In this document: piece by piece, positions 17,709 through 26,000 of the stretch | Layout: each line of letters begins with the position of its first letter | Position numbering within the stretch: position 1 is the stretch's first letter | NCBI RefSeq assembly: GCF_900109355.1 | Contig: NZ_FOBF01000010.1 | Span: 124,001-188,000 of the forward strand | Reading direction: 5' to 3' | DNA from: Nonomuraea pusilla | GTDB taxonomy: Bacteria > Actinomycetota > Actinomycetes > Streptosporangiales > Streptosporangiaceae | Length of the DNA: 64,000 nt | Translations under genes and position numbers: made by a program | The notes under the pieces: model-generated | What the model saw: only the letters and a program-made list of their open reading frames with translations | The model's database searches: none | Told to the model about the DNA's origin: nothing

Positions 17709-18704
17709 TCAGTTACTGAGGACGAAGTTGTTGAGCTTGTCCGCGTTGTCCTTGTTGATGAGGATGCAGTCGAGTGCCTGCTTCTCCTGCGCGGCACCGG
17801 TCTTGCCGGTCTTGAGGTAGCTGTCGGCCTGCTGCACGGCCAGGGTGGTGCCCTGGACGATGGGCTGGAGCACGGTGGCGACCATCTCGCCCGCCTTGAC
17901 CGCGTTGACGGCGTCCTGGTTGCCGTCGAAGCCGAGCACCTTGACCTTCGACAGCTTGCCCGCGTCCTTGAGCGCCTGGACCGCGCCCAGGGCCATCTCG
18001 TCGTTGCCGGCCACCACACCGGTGATGTCCGGGTGGGCGCGCAGCATGACCTCCATCTTCTGCTTGCCCTCGGCCCGGTCCCAGTTCGCGGTCTCCTGCT
18101 GCACCCGCTTCAGGTCGGGGAACTGGGACAGCACCTCGGCGTAGCCGTCGGAGCGGACCTTGGCGTTGTTGTCGGTGGGGTTGCCCAGCAGCTCCACGTA
18201 CTCGCCCTTGCCGCCCATGGCCTTGGCCCACTCCTGGGCCCCGAGGGTGGCTCCCTGGGCGTTGTTGGACACGATCTGGGACTTCGCGATGCCCTGCTCG
18301 TTGATCTCGGCGTTGACCAGGAACACCGGGATGCCGGCGTCGGTGGCCTTCTGCACCGCCCCGACGCTCTCCTTGGCGCCCGCCGGGTCGAGGATGATCG
18401 CCTTGACCTTCTTGGAGATGGCCGCGTCGATGAACTGGTTCTGCTTGTCCGGATCGTTGTTGTGGGCGTCCACCGTGGTGTCGTACCCGAGCTTCTTGGC
18501 CTCGGCCGCCGCGGTGGTGACCTCGGCCTTCCAGTACGGGTTGGAGGGGTCGACCGTGATGACGGCGAACGTGCCGCCGCCGCCGGAGCCGCCGGAGGAA
18601 CTGGGACCGGAGCTGGAACCGGAGCCGGAGCCGGAGCCGCCGCAAGCCGACAGGCTGACGGCGAGGGCCATCGGCAGGCAGAGCAGAGCGAGCCTGCGCT
18701 TCAT
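17709..18704 (-). CDS. Sugar ABC transporter substrate-binding lipoprotein
   Basis: A ribose-type (Peripla_BP_4) extracellular binding protein of 331 residues. The signal peptide MKRRLALLCLPMALAVSLSA ends in a lipobox (SLSACGG), followed by a Gly/Ser-rich tether and the folded domain starting FAVITVDPSNPYWKAEV. Other family stretches are IDAAISKKVKAIILDPAGA and VAGNDEMALGAVQALKDAG. Start ATG 18704 has AGAAGG seven bases upstream; upstream ATGs in frame lack a site and would spoil the signal peptide. A 212-base gap with no recognised feature follows before the DeoR gene. The ligand is presumably the tetritol degraded by this operon. Confidence 0.92.
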   Translation of the reverse strand: MKRRLALLCLPMALAVSLSACGGSGSGSGSSSGPSSSGGSGGGGTFAVITVDPSNPYWKAEVTTAAAEAKKLGYDTTVDAHNNDPDKQNQFIDAAISKKVKAIILDPAGAKESVGAVQKATDAGIPVFLVNAEINEQGIAKSQIVSNNAQGATLGAQEWAKAMGGKGEYVELLGNPTDNNAKVRSDGYAEVLSQFPDLKRVQQETANWDRAEGKQKMEVMLRAHPDITGVVAGNDEMALGAVQALKDAGKLSKVKVLGFDGNQDAVNAVKAGEMVATVLQPIVQGTTLAVQQADSYLKTGKTGAAQEKQALDCILINKDNADKLNNFVLSN

Positions 18705-18763
18705 CGGACACCTTCTTTTCATGGTGGGGGATGGGGGTGGGATGTGATCGGTCGGGGGCGGTG

Positions 18764-19891
18764 TCACCGGCTGCCGACGAGCGCCGGATCCGAGCCGGGG
18801 GCGGGCGTGGACGGCGGGCTCGCGGCGGCCCGCTTGAACTCGCGGCGCTTCTGCAGCTTCTGCTGGATCTGGTCGACCGCGACGGCGAGGACGATGACCG
18901 CGCCCTTGATCACCTGCTGCCAGAACACGGAGACCCCGACCAGGACGAGGCCGTCGACGAGGAAGCCGATGACGAAGGCTCCGATGATCGTGCCGCGGAT
19001 CGTGCCCCGGCCGCCGGACAGTGCCGCGCCGCCGATGACCACCGCGGCGATGGCGTTGAGCTCGTACAGCTCACCGCCGCGCGGGGTCGCGGCCGGGAGG
19101 TCGGCGGTCAGCAGGAGACCGACGGTGGCGGCGCAGAAGCCGGCGAGGACGTAGATCAGGACCTTGATCCGCCTCACCGGTACGCCCGACAGCTCCGACG
19201 CCCGCTCGTTGCCGCCGGTGGCGTACAGCCAGCGGCCGAAGGCGGTGCGGTTGAGCAGCAGGGAGAACACGACGGCGAAGACGACCATCAGCCACACCGG
19301 CATCGGAATGCCGAGGGGGGTGCCGGCGAGCAGGGAGAGGAACCCGGTGTTGCCCAGCTTCTCCTCGCCGCGCAGCGCGGTGAAGGTCTCGCCGTTGGTG
19401 ATCAGCAGGGCGATGCCGCGCGCGGCGTACAGCATGCCGAGGGTCGCGATGAACGGGGCGACGTTCAGCCGGGTGATCACCAGCCCGTTGACGTAGCCGA
19501 CCAGGGCTCCCACCGCCACCGAGATGAGGATCACCACCCACACCGACGGGTAGGCGACGAGATCCGTGAAGGGGATGTTCGCTCCCTGCAGCAGGTATCC
19601 CGCGATCACGCCGGTCACCCCGACCGTCGAGCCGACCGACAGGTCGATGCCGCCGTTGAGGATCACCAGCAGCATGCCGATCGCCAGGATCGCGTTCATG
19701 GCGACGTGCCGGGTCATCAGGATGAGGTTGTCCGGCTCCAGGAAGTGGGGCGACATCGCCGAGAAGCCGATGATGATGATCGCCAGGGCGATGAGGGCGC
19801 GCCCCTCGACGAGCAGCTTGTTGACGTTCACGCGGCGGCTCAGGGCCCGCGGGCCGGTGGCGGCCTGGGTGCCCGCCTGGGTGTCGCTCAT
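18764..19891 (-). CDS. Sugar ABC transporter permease (RbsC family)
   Basis: A polytopic inner-membrane protein of 375 residues with about ten predicted hydrophobic helices. Typical RbsC segments are ILAIGMLLVILNGGIDLSVG, GLVITRLNVAPFIATLGMLY and GGAALSGGRGTIRGTIIGAF. It pairs with the double-ATPase protein encoded upstream, whose stop it overlaps by four bases (ATGA), and with the binding lipoprotein downstream. It imports the polyol substrate of the operon. Confidence 0.93.
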   Translation of the reverse strand: MSDTQAGTQAATGPRALSRRVNVNKLLVEGRALIALAIIIIGFSAMSPHFLEPDNLILMTRHVAMNAILAIGMLLVILNGGIDLSVGSTVGVTGVIAGYLLQGANIPFTDLVAYPSVWVVILISVAVGALVGYVNGLVITRLNVAPFIATLGMLYAARGIALLITNGETFTALRGEEKLGNTGFLSLLAGTPLGIPMPVWLMVVFAVVFSLLLNRTAFGRWLYATGGNERASELSGVPVRRIKVLIYVLAGFCAATVGLLLTADLPAATPRGGELYELNAIAAVVIGGAALSGGRGTIRGTIIGAFVIGFLVDGLVLVGVSVFWQQVIKGAVIVLAVAVDQIQQKLQKRREFKRAAASPPSTPAPGSDPALVGSR

Positions 19892-21474
19892 TCCTTCGCT
19901 CCGATGTGTAGGGCTTCGGGCTCGGGCTCGCCGGAGGCGGCCAGGACTTCCTCACGGCTGGTGGTACGGGGGTCGAACTCCCGCACGACGCGTCCCTTCG
20001 ACATGACCACCACCCGGTGCGAGGCCGTCAGCGCCTCGCTGATCTCGGACGTCGCGTACAGCACCGCGAGTCCTCTGCGGGCTTCGCGGAAGAGCAACGC
20101 GAAGATCTCGCCCTTCGCGCCGACGTCGATGCCGCGTGTGGGCTCGTCGAGCAGGAGCACCTTGGGCCGGGTCAGCAGCATCTTCCCGATGACGACCTTC
20201 TGCTGGTTGCCGCCGCTGAGCGAGGTGATCAGGGCCTCGGGACCCGCGGTCTTCACCCGCACCTCCCCGGTCATGGACCCGACGTCGGCGCTCTCCTTCT
20301 TCCTGGAGACGAACCAGCTCCTGACCATGGACCGCAGGCTCGCCAGCGACATGTTCGACCCGACCGACATGAGCTGGACGAGGCCGTCGCGCTGCCGGTC
20401 CTCCGGCACCAGCCCGATGCCCGCGGCGATGCGCTGGGAGATGGAGAGCGGCCGCAGGTCCTGCCCGCCGAGCAGCACCCGACCGGCCGCGACGGGCTGC
20501 CGCCCGGCCAGCGCCTCCAGCAGTTCGGTCCGCCCGGCGCCCATCAGCCCGTACAGGCAGACGATCTCACCCGCCCGGACCTGCAACGACACGTCGTTGA
20601 CGGCCAGCCGGCCGCCCGCGTCCTGGTCCGGCACCCGGACGTTCTCGATGGAGAGGGCGAGATCCCCGTGTTCGCGCGGCTCGCCGGTGAAGTCGTACTC
20701 GGCGGCCCGCCCGACCATCTTGGACACCACCCAGGGGAGGTCGATGTCGGCCGCGTCCGCCGTGGCGACCAGCGTCCCGTCCCGGAAGACGACGGCGTGG
20801 TCGGCTATCTCGATCGCCTCTTCGAGGTGATGGGAGATGTAGACGATGGCCACGTTCTGCGCCTTCAGCTCGCGGATCACCTTGAACAGGACGATGACCT
20901 CGGCCGCGCTCAGCGCCGACGTGGGCTCGTCCATGATCAGGATGCGGGCGTCCGTGGCGAGCGCCCGCGCGATCTCCACCACCTGCTGCTGGCCGAGGCG
21001 CAGGTCGGAGACGAGCGTCGTCGGCGCGATCTCCTCCTCCAGCCGGGCCATCACCTCGCGGGTGATCTCGCCTTCCCTGGCGTAGTCGATCGCGCCGCCG
21101 CGGCGGCGCAGCTCGCGGCCGAGGAAGATGCTGTCGCGCACGTTCAGGTTGGGGCAGAGGTTGAGCTCCTGGTGGATGATCGAGATGCCTCGATCGACCG
21201 CGTGGGTCGTCGACTCCAGGGCGATCACCTCGCCGTCGAGTTCGAGGTGGCCGCTCGTCGGCTTCTCGACCCCGGAGAGGATCTTCATCAGGGTCGACTT
21301 TCCCGCGCCGTTCTCACCAAAAAGAACCGTTACTTTCCCACGGCGAACCTCGAAGTTGACGCCCTTGAGCGCCTGGGTGACGCCGTACGTCTTGGTGATG
21401 TCGACCGCGCGCAGGACGACGTCGTCGGGGAGCGGGGCGTTCTCCCGTGCGGCTCCGTCGCGGCGGGCGCTCAC
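19888..21474 (-). CDS. Sugar ABC transporter ATP-binding protein (RbsA type, two ATPase domains)
   Basis: A 528-residue importer ATPase with two nucleotide-binding halves. The first has Walker A GENGAGKS, signature LRLGQQQVVEIARA and Walker B ILIMDEPTSAL. The second has the degenerate Walker A typical of RbsA (GLMGAGRTELLEAL), signature SGGNQQKVVIGK and Walker B VLLLDEPTRGID. The GTG at 21472-21474 overlaps the stop of the upstream DUF2291 gene (GTGA) and is preferred to an earlier frame opening that has no ribosome site. It energises uptake through the permease that follows it. Confidence 0.93.
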   Translation of the reverse strand: MSARRDGAARENAPLPDDVVLRAVDITKTYGVTQALKGVNFEVRRGKVTVLFGENGAGKSTLMKILSGVEKPTSGHLELDGEVIALESTTHAVDRGISIIHQELNLCPNLNVRDSIFLGRELRRRGGAIDYAREGEITREVMARLEEEIAPTTLVSDLRLGQQQVVEIARALATDARILIMDEPTSALSAAEVIVLFKVIRELKAQNVAIVYISHHLEEAIEIADHAVVFRDGTLVATADAADIDLPWVVSKMVGRAAEYDFTGEPREHGDLALSIENVRVPDQDAGGRLAVNDVSLQVRAGEIVCLYGLMGAGRTELLEALAGRQPVAAGRVLLGGQDLRPLSISQRIAAGIGLVPEDRQRDGLVQLMSVGSNMSLASLRSMVRSWFVSRKKESADVGSMTGEVRVKTAGPEALITSLSGGNQQKVVIGKMLLTRPKVLLLDEPTRGIDVGAKGEIFALLFREARRGLAVLYATSEISEALTASHRVVVMSKGRVVREFDPRTTSREEVLAASGEPEPEALHIGAKE

Positions 21475-22121
21475 GGGGCCACCTCGACGGCGACCGGCTG
21501 GATGAGGAACGACTTCGGGGGCCCGCCGGTGGACCACGCTCCGTGGACGGTGACCTGCTTGCCCTTCAGCGACGAGGTGTCGAGCCCGGCCAGCACGGTC
21601 TTCTGGATCTGAAGCTTGAACTGGTTCGCCACGGACTGGTAGTCAGTTTGATCTGTGAAATCACCAAACTTGATGGTTCCCGTGGCGTCCCGAACCGGCG
21701 TCCCGCTGACGGCCGGCCCCACCGCGACGCGCACCACGGCGTCCTTCGGCACGTCAGGGACGGCCAGCAGGAGGAAGCCGTCGGCGACCTCCTCGACCGT
21801 GCCCGTCGCCTTGACGGGGAACGCGAAGTTGCCGCTGCCGAGGTCCTGACCGTACTTCTCGCCGGCCGCCGCCTGGTCGGATCCGACGGCCGCGGCCAGC
21901 ACGGCGAGATCGACGGCCTTCTCCTTGATCAGGGCTGTGACCTTGGGAAACCTGTCCGCCGCATAGCTCTCCGCGTTGAAGGCGGGCGGGTTGAGTGCCG
22001 CCACCTGCTGCGGCGAGAGGACCTTGGTGTCGAGCGCCGCCGCGACCACCAGAGCCGCGAGGGCGACGACACCCACGAGCCACTTCACCGAGGCAGATCG
22101 ATGTTTGAGATCGGGACTCAT
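21471..22121 (-). CDS. DUF2291 family membrane-anchored protein, first gene of polyol uptake operon
   Basis: A 216-residue protein with one N-terminal membrane segment (VKWLVGVVALAALVVAAALD, about 12-31) and an extracellular beta-rich domain. It matches DUF2291, a family found almost exclusively beside ribose-type ABC importers, whose role is not known. The ATG at 22119-22121 has GGAGGTAGC just upstream; the frame continues 48 codons further without support. It is the promoter-proximal gene of a nine-gene unit running down to lerI. Confidence 0.85.
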   Translation of the reverse strand: MSPDLKHRSASVKWLVGVVALAALVVAAALDTKVLSPQQVAALNPPAFNAESYAADRFPKVTALIKEKAVDLAVLAAAVGSDQAAAGEKYGQDLGSGNFAFPVKATGTVEEVADGFLLLAVPDVPKDAVVRVAVGPAVSGTPVRDATGTIKFGDFTDQTDYQSVANQFKLQIQKTVLAGLDTSSLKGKQVTVHGAWSTGGPPKSFLIQPVAVEVAP

Positions 22122-22148
22122 GCCCGCTACCTCCAGAGGGGGGATCAC

Positions 22149-22193
22149 CACAGACTCTGGGAAGACAGAGGGGAAGTGCTCAGGAAGTCTGTG
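22149..22193. promoter_or_regulatory. Long-spaced inverted repeat downstream of the polyol operon promoter
   Basis: CACAGACT (22149-22156) and AGTCTGTG (22186-22193) form perfect 8-bp arms 29 bases apart, located where the first transcribed bases would be. DeoR-family proteins often bind paired sites. Assignment to the operon's DeoR regulator is inference. Confidence 0.4.
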
Positions 22194-22201
22194 ATAATCG
22201 C

Positions 22202-22230
22202 AGCGTAGAGTGTGAACTACACCGGCACAA
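22202..22230 (-). promoter_or_regulatory. Candidate sigma-70-type promoter of the polyol operon
   Basis: On the minus strand TTGTGC (22225-22230) and TACGCT (22202-22207) are separated by exactly 17 bases, a fair match to TTGACA-N17-TANNNT. It lies about 80 bases before the DUF2291 start. Pattern-based only. Confidence 0.4.
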
Positions 22231-22439
22231 GTGTTAACTGCAGATTTCCTCGCAACCCCGGACATTCACCACTCTCGACGCACAGCAACCGCTCAGACAC
22301 ACGGTCGGCGAGATGCGGCGTCCCGTCCCTCCCCCACGGACGCGCCTGAACCTCCCCTGCGGCCGCGGCTTGACCTCCCCACAGATGCGGCTGCACGTTC
22401 CCCACGGATGCGGCTGGACGGCGTGCCCCCATGAAAAAC

Positions 22440-22473
22440 GGCGAAGGCGCTCCCCGAGGGGAGCGCCTTCGCC
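22440..22473 (-). terminator. Intrinsic terminator of the sigma-factor gene
   Basis: A perfect 16-bp inverted repeat (22440-22455 and 22458-22473, core GGCGAAGGCGCTCCCC) begins about 15 bases after the sigma gene stop. On the minus strand it is followed by GTTTTTC, a rare T-run in this GC-rich DNA, so it is a classical Rho-independent terminator. Confidence 0.9.
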
Positions 22474-22487
22474 GGGAAGTGGCGGGG

Positions 22488-23429
22488 TCAGGCGGCGGCG
22501 GTCGCCATCTTGCGCAGGCGGGCCAGCGCGTCGCGCTCGATGCGGCGGGCGCGGTCGCGGCCGATGCCGTAGCGCTCCCCCACCTCCGTCAGCGTGTGCT
22601 CACGACCGTCGAGCAGGCCGTAGCGCCAGCGCAGCATCTCACTGGTACGGCCCTCCAGGCCGGTCAGCCACTGGTCGAGCCGCTCGCGCTCCAGGATGTC
22701 GATGGCCTGCTGCTCCGGGTCGGCCCAGGTCTCGTCGGCGATCATGTCGCCGAGCTCGGTCTCGTCCTCGTCGCCCACGCCGAGCTGGAGCGACACCGGG
22801 TCGGACGCCCAGCGGCGCAGCTCGCGCACCCGCTCGATCGGCAGGTCGAGGATCGCGGCGAGGTCGTCGTCGGTCGGCTCCGCGTCGAACTCGGCCAGCA
22901 TGTCCCTGCGCACCCGCATCAGCCGGGTCATCTGCTCCCCGGCGTGCGTCGGCAGCCGCACCGGGCGGGCCTGCTCGTGGATGGCGCGCCCCACCGACTG
23001 CCTGATCCACCACGTCGCGTACGTCGAGAACTTGTACCCCCGCCGGTAGTCGAACTTCTCGACCGCCCGTACCAGCCCCAGGTTGCCCTCCTGCACGAGG
23101 TCGATGAGCGGCATCCCCCGGCCGGAGTACTTCCTGGCCACCGCCACGACCAGGCGCAGGTTCGCCTGGATGAACTCGTCCTTCGCCCGCCTGCCGGAGA
23201 TCGCCAGGCGCTCCAGCTCCTCGTCGGCCGCGTCGCCGATGCGCGGCTCCGTGCCGCCGCTGTCGAGCAGCTGCTCGGCGAAGAGTCCCGCCTCGATCCG
23301 CTTGGCGAGCTCAACCTCTTCCTCCGCCGTGAGCAGCGGGACGCGACCGATCTCGGCCAGGTACGTCCCCAGCAGATCGCGCTCCGCGACGTGCTGCTCC
23401 TGCGTGCGACTCCCCGTAGGTCTTGCCAT
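22488..23429 (-). CDS. Group 2 RNA polymerase sigma factor (RpoD/SigB-like)
   Basis: A 313-residue sigma-70 family protein lacking the long region 1.1 of the housekeeping factor. Region 1.2 reads LGTYLAEIGRVPLLTAEEEV. Region 2 includes AKDEFIQANLRLVVAVARKY and DLVQEGNLGLVRAVEKFDY, with region 2.4 KFSTYATWWIRQSVGRAIHE. Region 4 ends ALARLRKMATAAA after TLTEVGERYGIGRDRARRIE. The ATG at 23427-23429 is taken because region 1.2 follows closely; the frame extends 37 codons upstream. Such alternative principal-like factors are usually non-essential and linked to stress or stationary phase. Confidence 0.9.
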   Translation of the reverse strand: MARPTGSRTQEQHVAERDLLGTYLAEIGRVPLLTAEEEVELAKRIEAGLFAEQLLDSGGTEPRIGDAADEELERLAISGRRAKDEFIQANLRLVVAVARKYSGRGMPLIDLVQEGNLGLVRAVEKFDYRRGYKFSTYATWWIRQSVGRAIHEQARPVRLPTHAGEQMTRLMRVRRDMLAEFDAEPTDDDLAAILDLPIERVRELRRWASDPVSLQLGVGDEDETELGDMIADETWADPEQQAIDILERERLDQWLTGLEGRTSEMLRWRYGLLDGREHTLTEVGERYGIGRDRARRIERDALARLRKMATAAA

Positions 23430-23496
23430 CCCCTGGCACCTCGTTCCGCAGCTGCGTCCTATACCCGGCCAACGTGCGGACCCAAGCAAAGATTCC

Positions 23497-24681
23497 CTAA
23501 AACGCTCCGACCGCGGAAGGGTTCTGGACGTCCTCCTCAAGGAGGAGGCCGGAATGGAACACCTGGTGAACGAGGGGGACGCCGGGGCGGTAGGCCAGGT
23601 GTACGTAGGAGGGCGCGTCGAGGACGACGAGGTCCGCGCGGGAGCCCGGACGCAACCAGCCTACGTCGGTGCGCCGCAGGGCGCGCGCCCCGCCGTACGT
23701 GGCCGCCCTGACGGCCTCCAGCGGCGTCATCCGCATCTCCCGCACGGCGAGCGCCACGCAGAACGGCATGGACGACGTGAACGACGACCCCGGGTTGCAG
23801 TCGGTGGCGAGGGCGACGGTGACCCCGGCGTCGAGCAGCCGCCGCGCGTCGGGGTACGGCGACCGGGTGGAGAACTCGGCCCCCGGCAGGAGGGTCGCCA
23901 CGGTGCCGGAGGAGGCGAGCGCGTCGACGTCGGCGGACGTCAGGTGGGTGCAGTGGTCGGCGGAGGCGGCGCCCAGCTCGCAGGCGATGCGCACGCCCGG
24001 CCCCTCGCCGAGCTGGTTGGCGTGGATCCTCGGCAGCAGCCCGGCCCGGATGCCGGCCGTCAGGATCTCCCTGGACTGGTCGCCGTCGAAGGCGCCGCGC
24101 TCGCAGAAGACGTCCACCCACCTGGCGTAGGGGGCGCACGCCTGCAGCATCTCGCCGGTGACCAGCCGCACGTAGTCGTCGGCCGCCACGCCTTCGGGCA
24201 CGACGTGCGCGCCGAGGAAGGTGGTCTCGTCCGTCAGGCCGGTCGCGATCTCCAGGGAGCGCCGCTCGTCCTCGACGGTGAGCCCGTACCCGCTCTTGAT
24301 CTCGACGGTGGTGGTGCCCTGGCGCAGCATCTCGCGGACGAGGGCGGCGGCGCGGGTGGCGAGCTCCGCGTCGCCCGCCCGCCGGGTGGCGGCGACGGTG
24401 GTCCTGATGCCGCCCCCGGTGTACGGCCGCCCCGACATGCGTGACTGGAACTCGGCCGTGCGGTCGCCCGCGAAGACGAGGTGCGCGTGGCTGTCGACGA
24501 ACCCGGGGATGACGGCCCTGCCGCCGGCGTCGACGCGCTCGTCGGCGCCGGGCGCGCCGCGCGAGTGCCCGACCCAGGCGACGCGGCCGTCCTCGACGAC
24601 CAGGGCGGCGTCCTCGATCTCCTCCCGCTCGGGGTCGCCGGTGTAGAGCAGCCCGATCCCGTCGAGCAGTGTCGTGGTCAT
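23497..24681 (-). CDS. hutI: Imidazolonepropionase
   Basis: Third step of histidine degradation: hydrolyses 4-imidazolone-5-propionate to N-formimidoyl-L-glutamate. A 394-residue amidohydrolase with the metal motif VIPGFVDSHAHLVFAGDRT, then GGGIRTTVAATRRA, LRQGTTTVEIKSGYG and ATDCNPGSSFTSSMPF, all typical of HutI. The ATG at 24679-24681 overlaps the hutF stop (ATGA), so the two are translationally coupled. It is last in the M20 amidase-hutF-hutI operon. Confidence 0.95.
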   Translation of the reverse strand: MTTTLLDGIGLLYTGDPEREEIEDAALVVEDGRVAWVGHSRGAPGADERVDAGGRAVIPGFVDSHAHLVFAGDRTAEFQSRMSGRPYTGGGIRTTVAATRRAGDAELATRAAALVREMLRQGTTTVEIKSGYGLTVEDERRSLEIATGLTDETTFLGAHVVPEGVAADDYVRLVTGEMLQACAPYARWVDVFCERGAFDGDQSREILTAGIRAGLLPRIHANQLGEGPGVRIACELGAASADHCTHLTSADVDALASSGTVATLLPGAEFSTRSPYPDARRLLDAGVTVALATDCNPGSSFTSSMPFCVALAVREMRMTPLEAVRAATYGGARALRRTDVGWLRPGSRADLVVLDAPSYVHLAYRPGVPLVHQVFHSGLLLEEDVQNPSAVGAF

Positions 24682-26000
24682 CGCACCCGTCCTATCGCTT
24701 CTGCCAGCATGGATCCGACGTCGCCGAGGACGTGCCTGCCCTCGGCGACGACGCGGCGCCCGCCGGAGACGACCGAGTGGACGTCGGCGGCGGTCGCGGC
24801 GAACACGACGGCCTCCAGGTCGCCCGCGCCGGCGGTGCGGACCGAGTCGAGGCGCACCGACACGAGGTCGGCCCAGGCGCCGGGCACGAGCTCGCCCGCG
24901 TCGGGGAAGCCGAGCGAGGCCTGGCCGTCGCAGGTGGCGGCGGCCAGCAGGTCGGCCGCGCGCCAGTGGCCGCGCCGCTCGGAGGCGAGCCGCTCGTCCA
25001 GTTCGACGGCGCGCGCCTCCTCGAACAGGTCGATGACGGCGTGGCTGTCGGAGCCGAGCGTGATCCTGGCGCCCCGGTCGGCGAGCGCGCGGGCGGGGCC
25101 GATGCCGTCGGCGAGGTCGCGTTCGGTGGTGGGGCACATGCACACGTACGTGCGCGAGTGGCCGAGCAGCTCGACGTCCACGTCGGAGAGGTGGGTGGCG
25201 TGGACGGCGGTCGAGCGCGGGCCGAGCGCGCCGTGCTCGTGCAGCACCTCGACGGGCGTGGCGGCGTACCTCTCGGCGCAGGCGGCGTTCTCGGCGCGCT
25301 GCTCGGAGACGTGCGCGTGCAGCGGTGCGGCGTGCCGGTGGGAGAACTCGGCCACGGTGGCCATCTGCTCCGGCGGCACGGCCCGCACGGAGTGGATCGC
25401 GGCGCCGATCTCCACGTCGGGCTGCCCCTCGTACGCGGCGGCGAGGTCCTCGGCCCTGGCGGCCCACCGCTCGGCGTCGCCGTCGCCGAACCGTTCCTGC
25501 GCTCCGGACAGCGGCGTGCCGATGCCGCCGGTGAGGTAGCAGGTGTCGAGCAGCGCGACGCGCAGGCCGGCGTCGCGGGCGGCCTGGATCAGCGCGTGGC
25601 CCATGACGTTGGGGTCCTGGTAGGGGCGTCCGCCGGGCGCGTGGTGCAGGTAGTGGAACTCTCCGACGGTGGTGACGCCCGCGAGCGCCATCTCCGCGTA
25701 CACGGCCCTGGCCAGGTCGAGGTACGTGTCGGGGTCGAGCCTGGCGGCGATCTCGTACATCTGGGTGCGCCAGGTCCAGAAGTCGCCGGCGCCGGTCTGG
25801 GTGGCGCCGCGCAGGGCGCGGTGGAAGGCGTGGGAGTGGGCGTTGGCCAGGCCGGGGATGGTCAGGCCGGCCAGGCGCTGCGCCGTGCCTGGCGCGCCGG
25901 GCCCGATCGCGGCGATCCTGCCGCCCTCGACCTCGACGAGCACGCTCTCGGCGACGCCGCCGGGCAGCCAGGCCCGCTCGCACCAGTAGGTCACCGACAC
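24678..26000 (-). CDS. hutF: Formimidoylglutamate deiminase
   Basis: Converts N-formimidoyl-L-glutamate to N-formyl-L-glutamate plus ammonia, the route that avoids formamide. About 440 residues of the amidohydrolase superfamily: LTIPGLANAHSHAFHRALRG (metal-binding HxH), DFWTWRTQMYEIA, then LHAHVSEQ, AVHATHLSD and LGSDSHAVIDLFEEARAVE. Two GTG starts are possible: 26000 (about 4 bases after GGAGG) or 25994 (overlapping the upstream stop as GTGA). They differ by two residues. It lies between the M20 amidase gene and hutI. Confidence 0.94.
   Translation of the reverse strand: MSVTYWCERAWLPGGVAESVLVEVEGGRIAAIGPGAPGTAQRLAGLTIPGLANAHSHAFHRALRGATQTGAGDFWTWRTQMYEIAARLDPDTYLDLARAVYAEMALAGVTTVGEFHYLHHAPGGRPYQDPNVMGHALIQAARDAGLRVALLDTCYLTGGIGTPLSGAQERFGDGDAERWAARAEDLAAAYEGQPDVEIGAAIHSVRAVPPEQMATVAEFSHRHAAPLHAHVSEQRAENAACAERYAATPVEVLHEHGALGPRSTAVHATHLSDVDVELLGHSRTYVCMCPTTERDLADGIGPARALADRGARITLGSDSHAVIDLFEEARAVELDERLASERRGHWRAADLLAAATCDGQASLGFPDAGELVPGAWADLVSVRLDSVRTAGAGDLEAVVFAATAADVHSVVSGGRRVVAEGRHVLGDVGSMLAEAIGRVR

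Larger units (their letters stand above)
22122..22487. other. 366-bp intergenic region: polyol operon promoter side and sigma-gene terminator
   Basis: No gene is evident. The left part (22122-22240) holds the putative operon promoter and an 8-bp inverted repeat. The middle (about 22340-22425) carries two to three imperfect copies of a roughly 24-bp unit around CCCCACAGATGCGGCTG. The right end (22440-22473) is the terminator of the sigma-factor gene. Genes on both sides are transcribed leftward. Confidence 0.6.

Noticed and set aside
22340..22425. Imperfect 24-bp repeats upstream of the polyol operon considered as operators
   Set aside because: They lie upstream of the promoter candidate, are imperfect and not palindromic; no regulator link can be argued.
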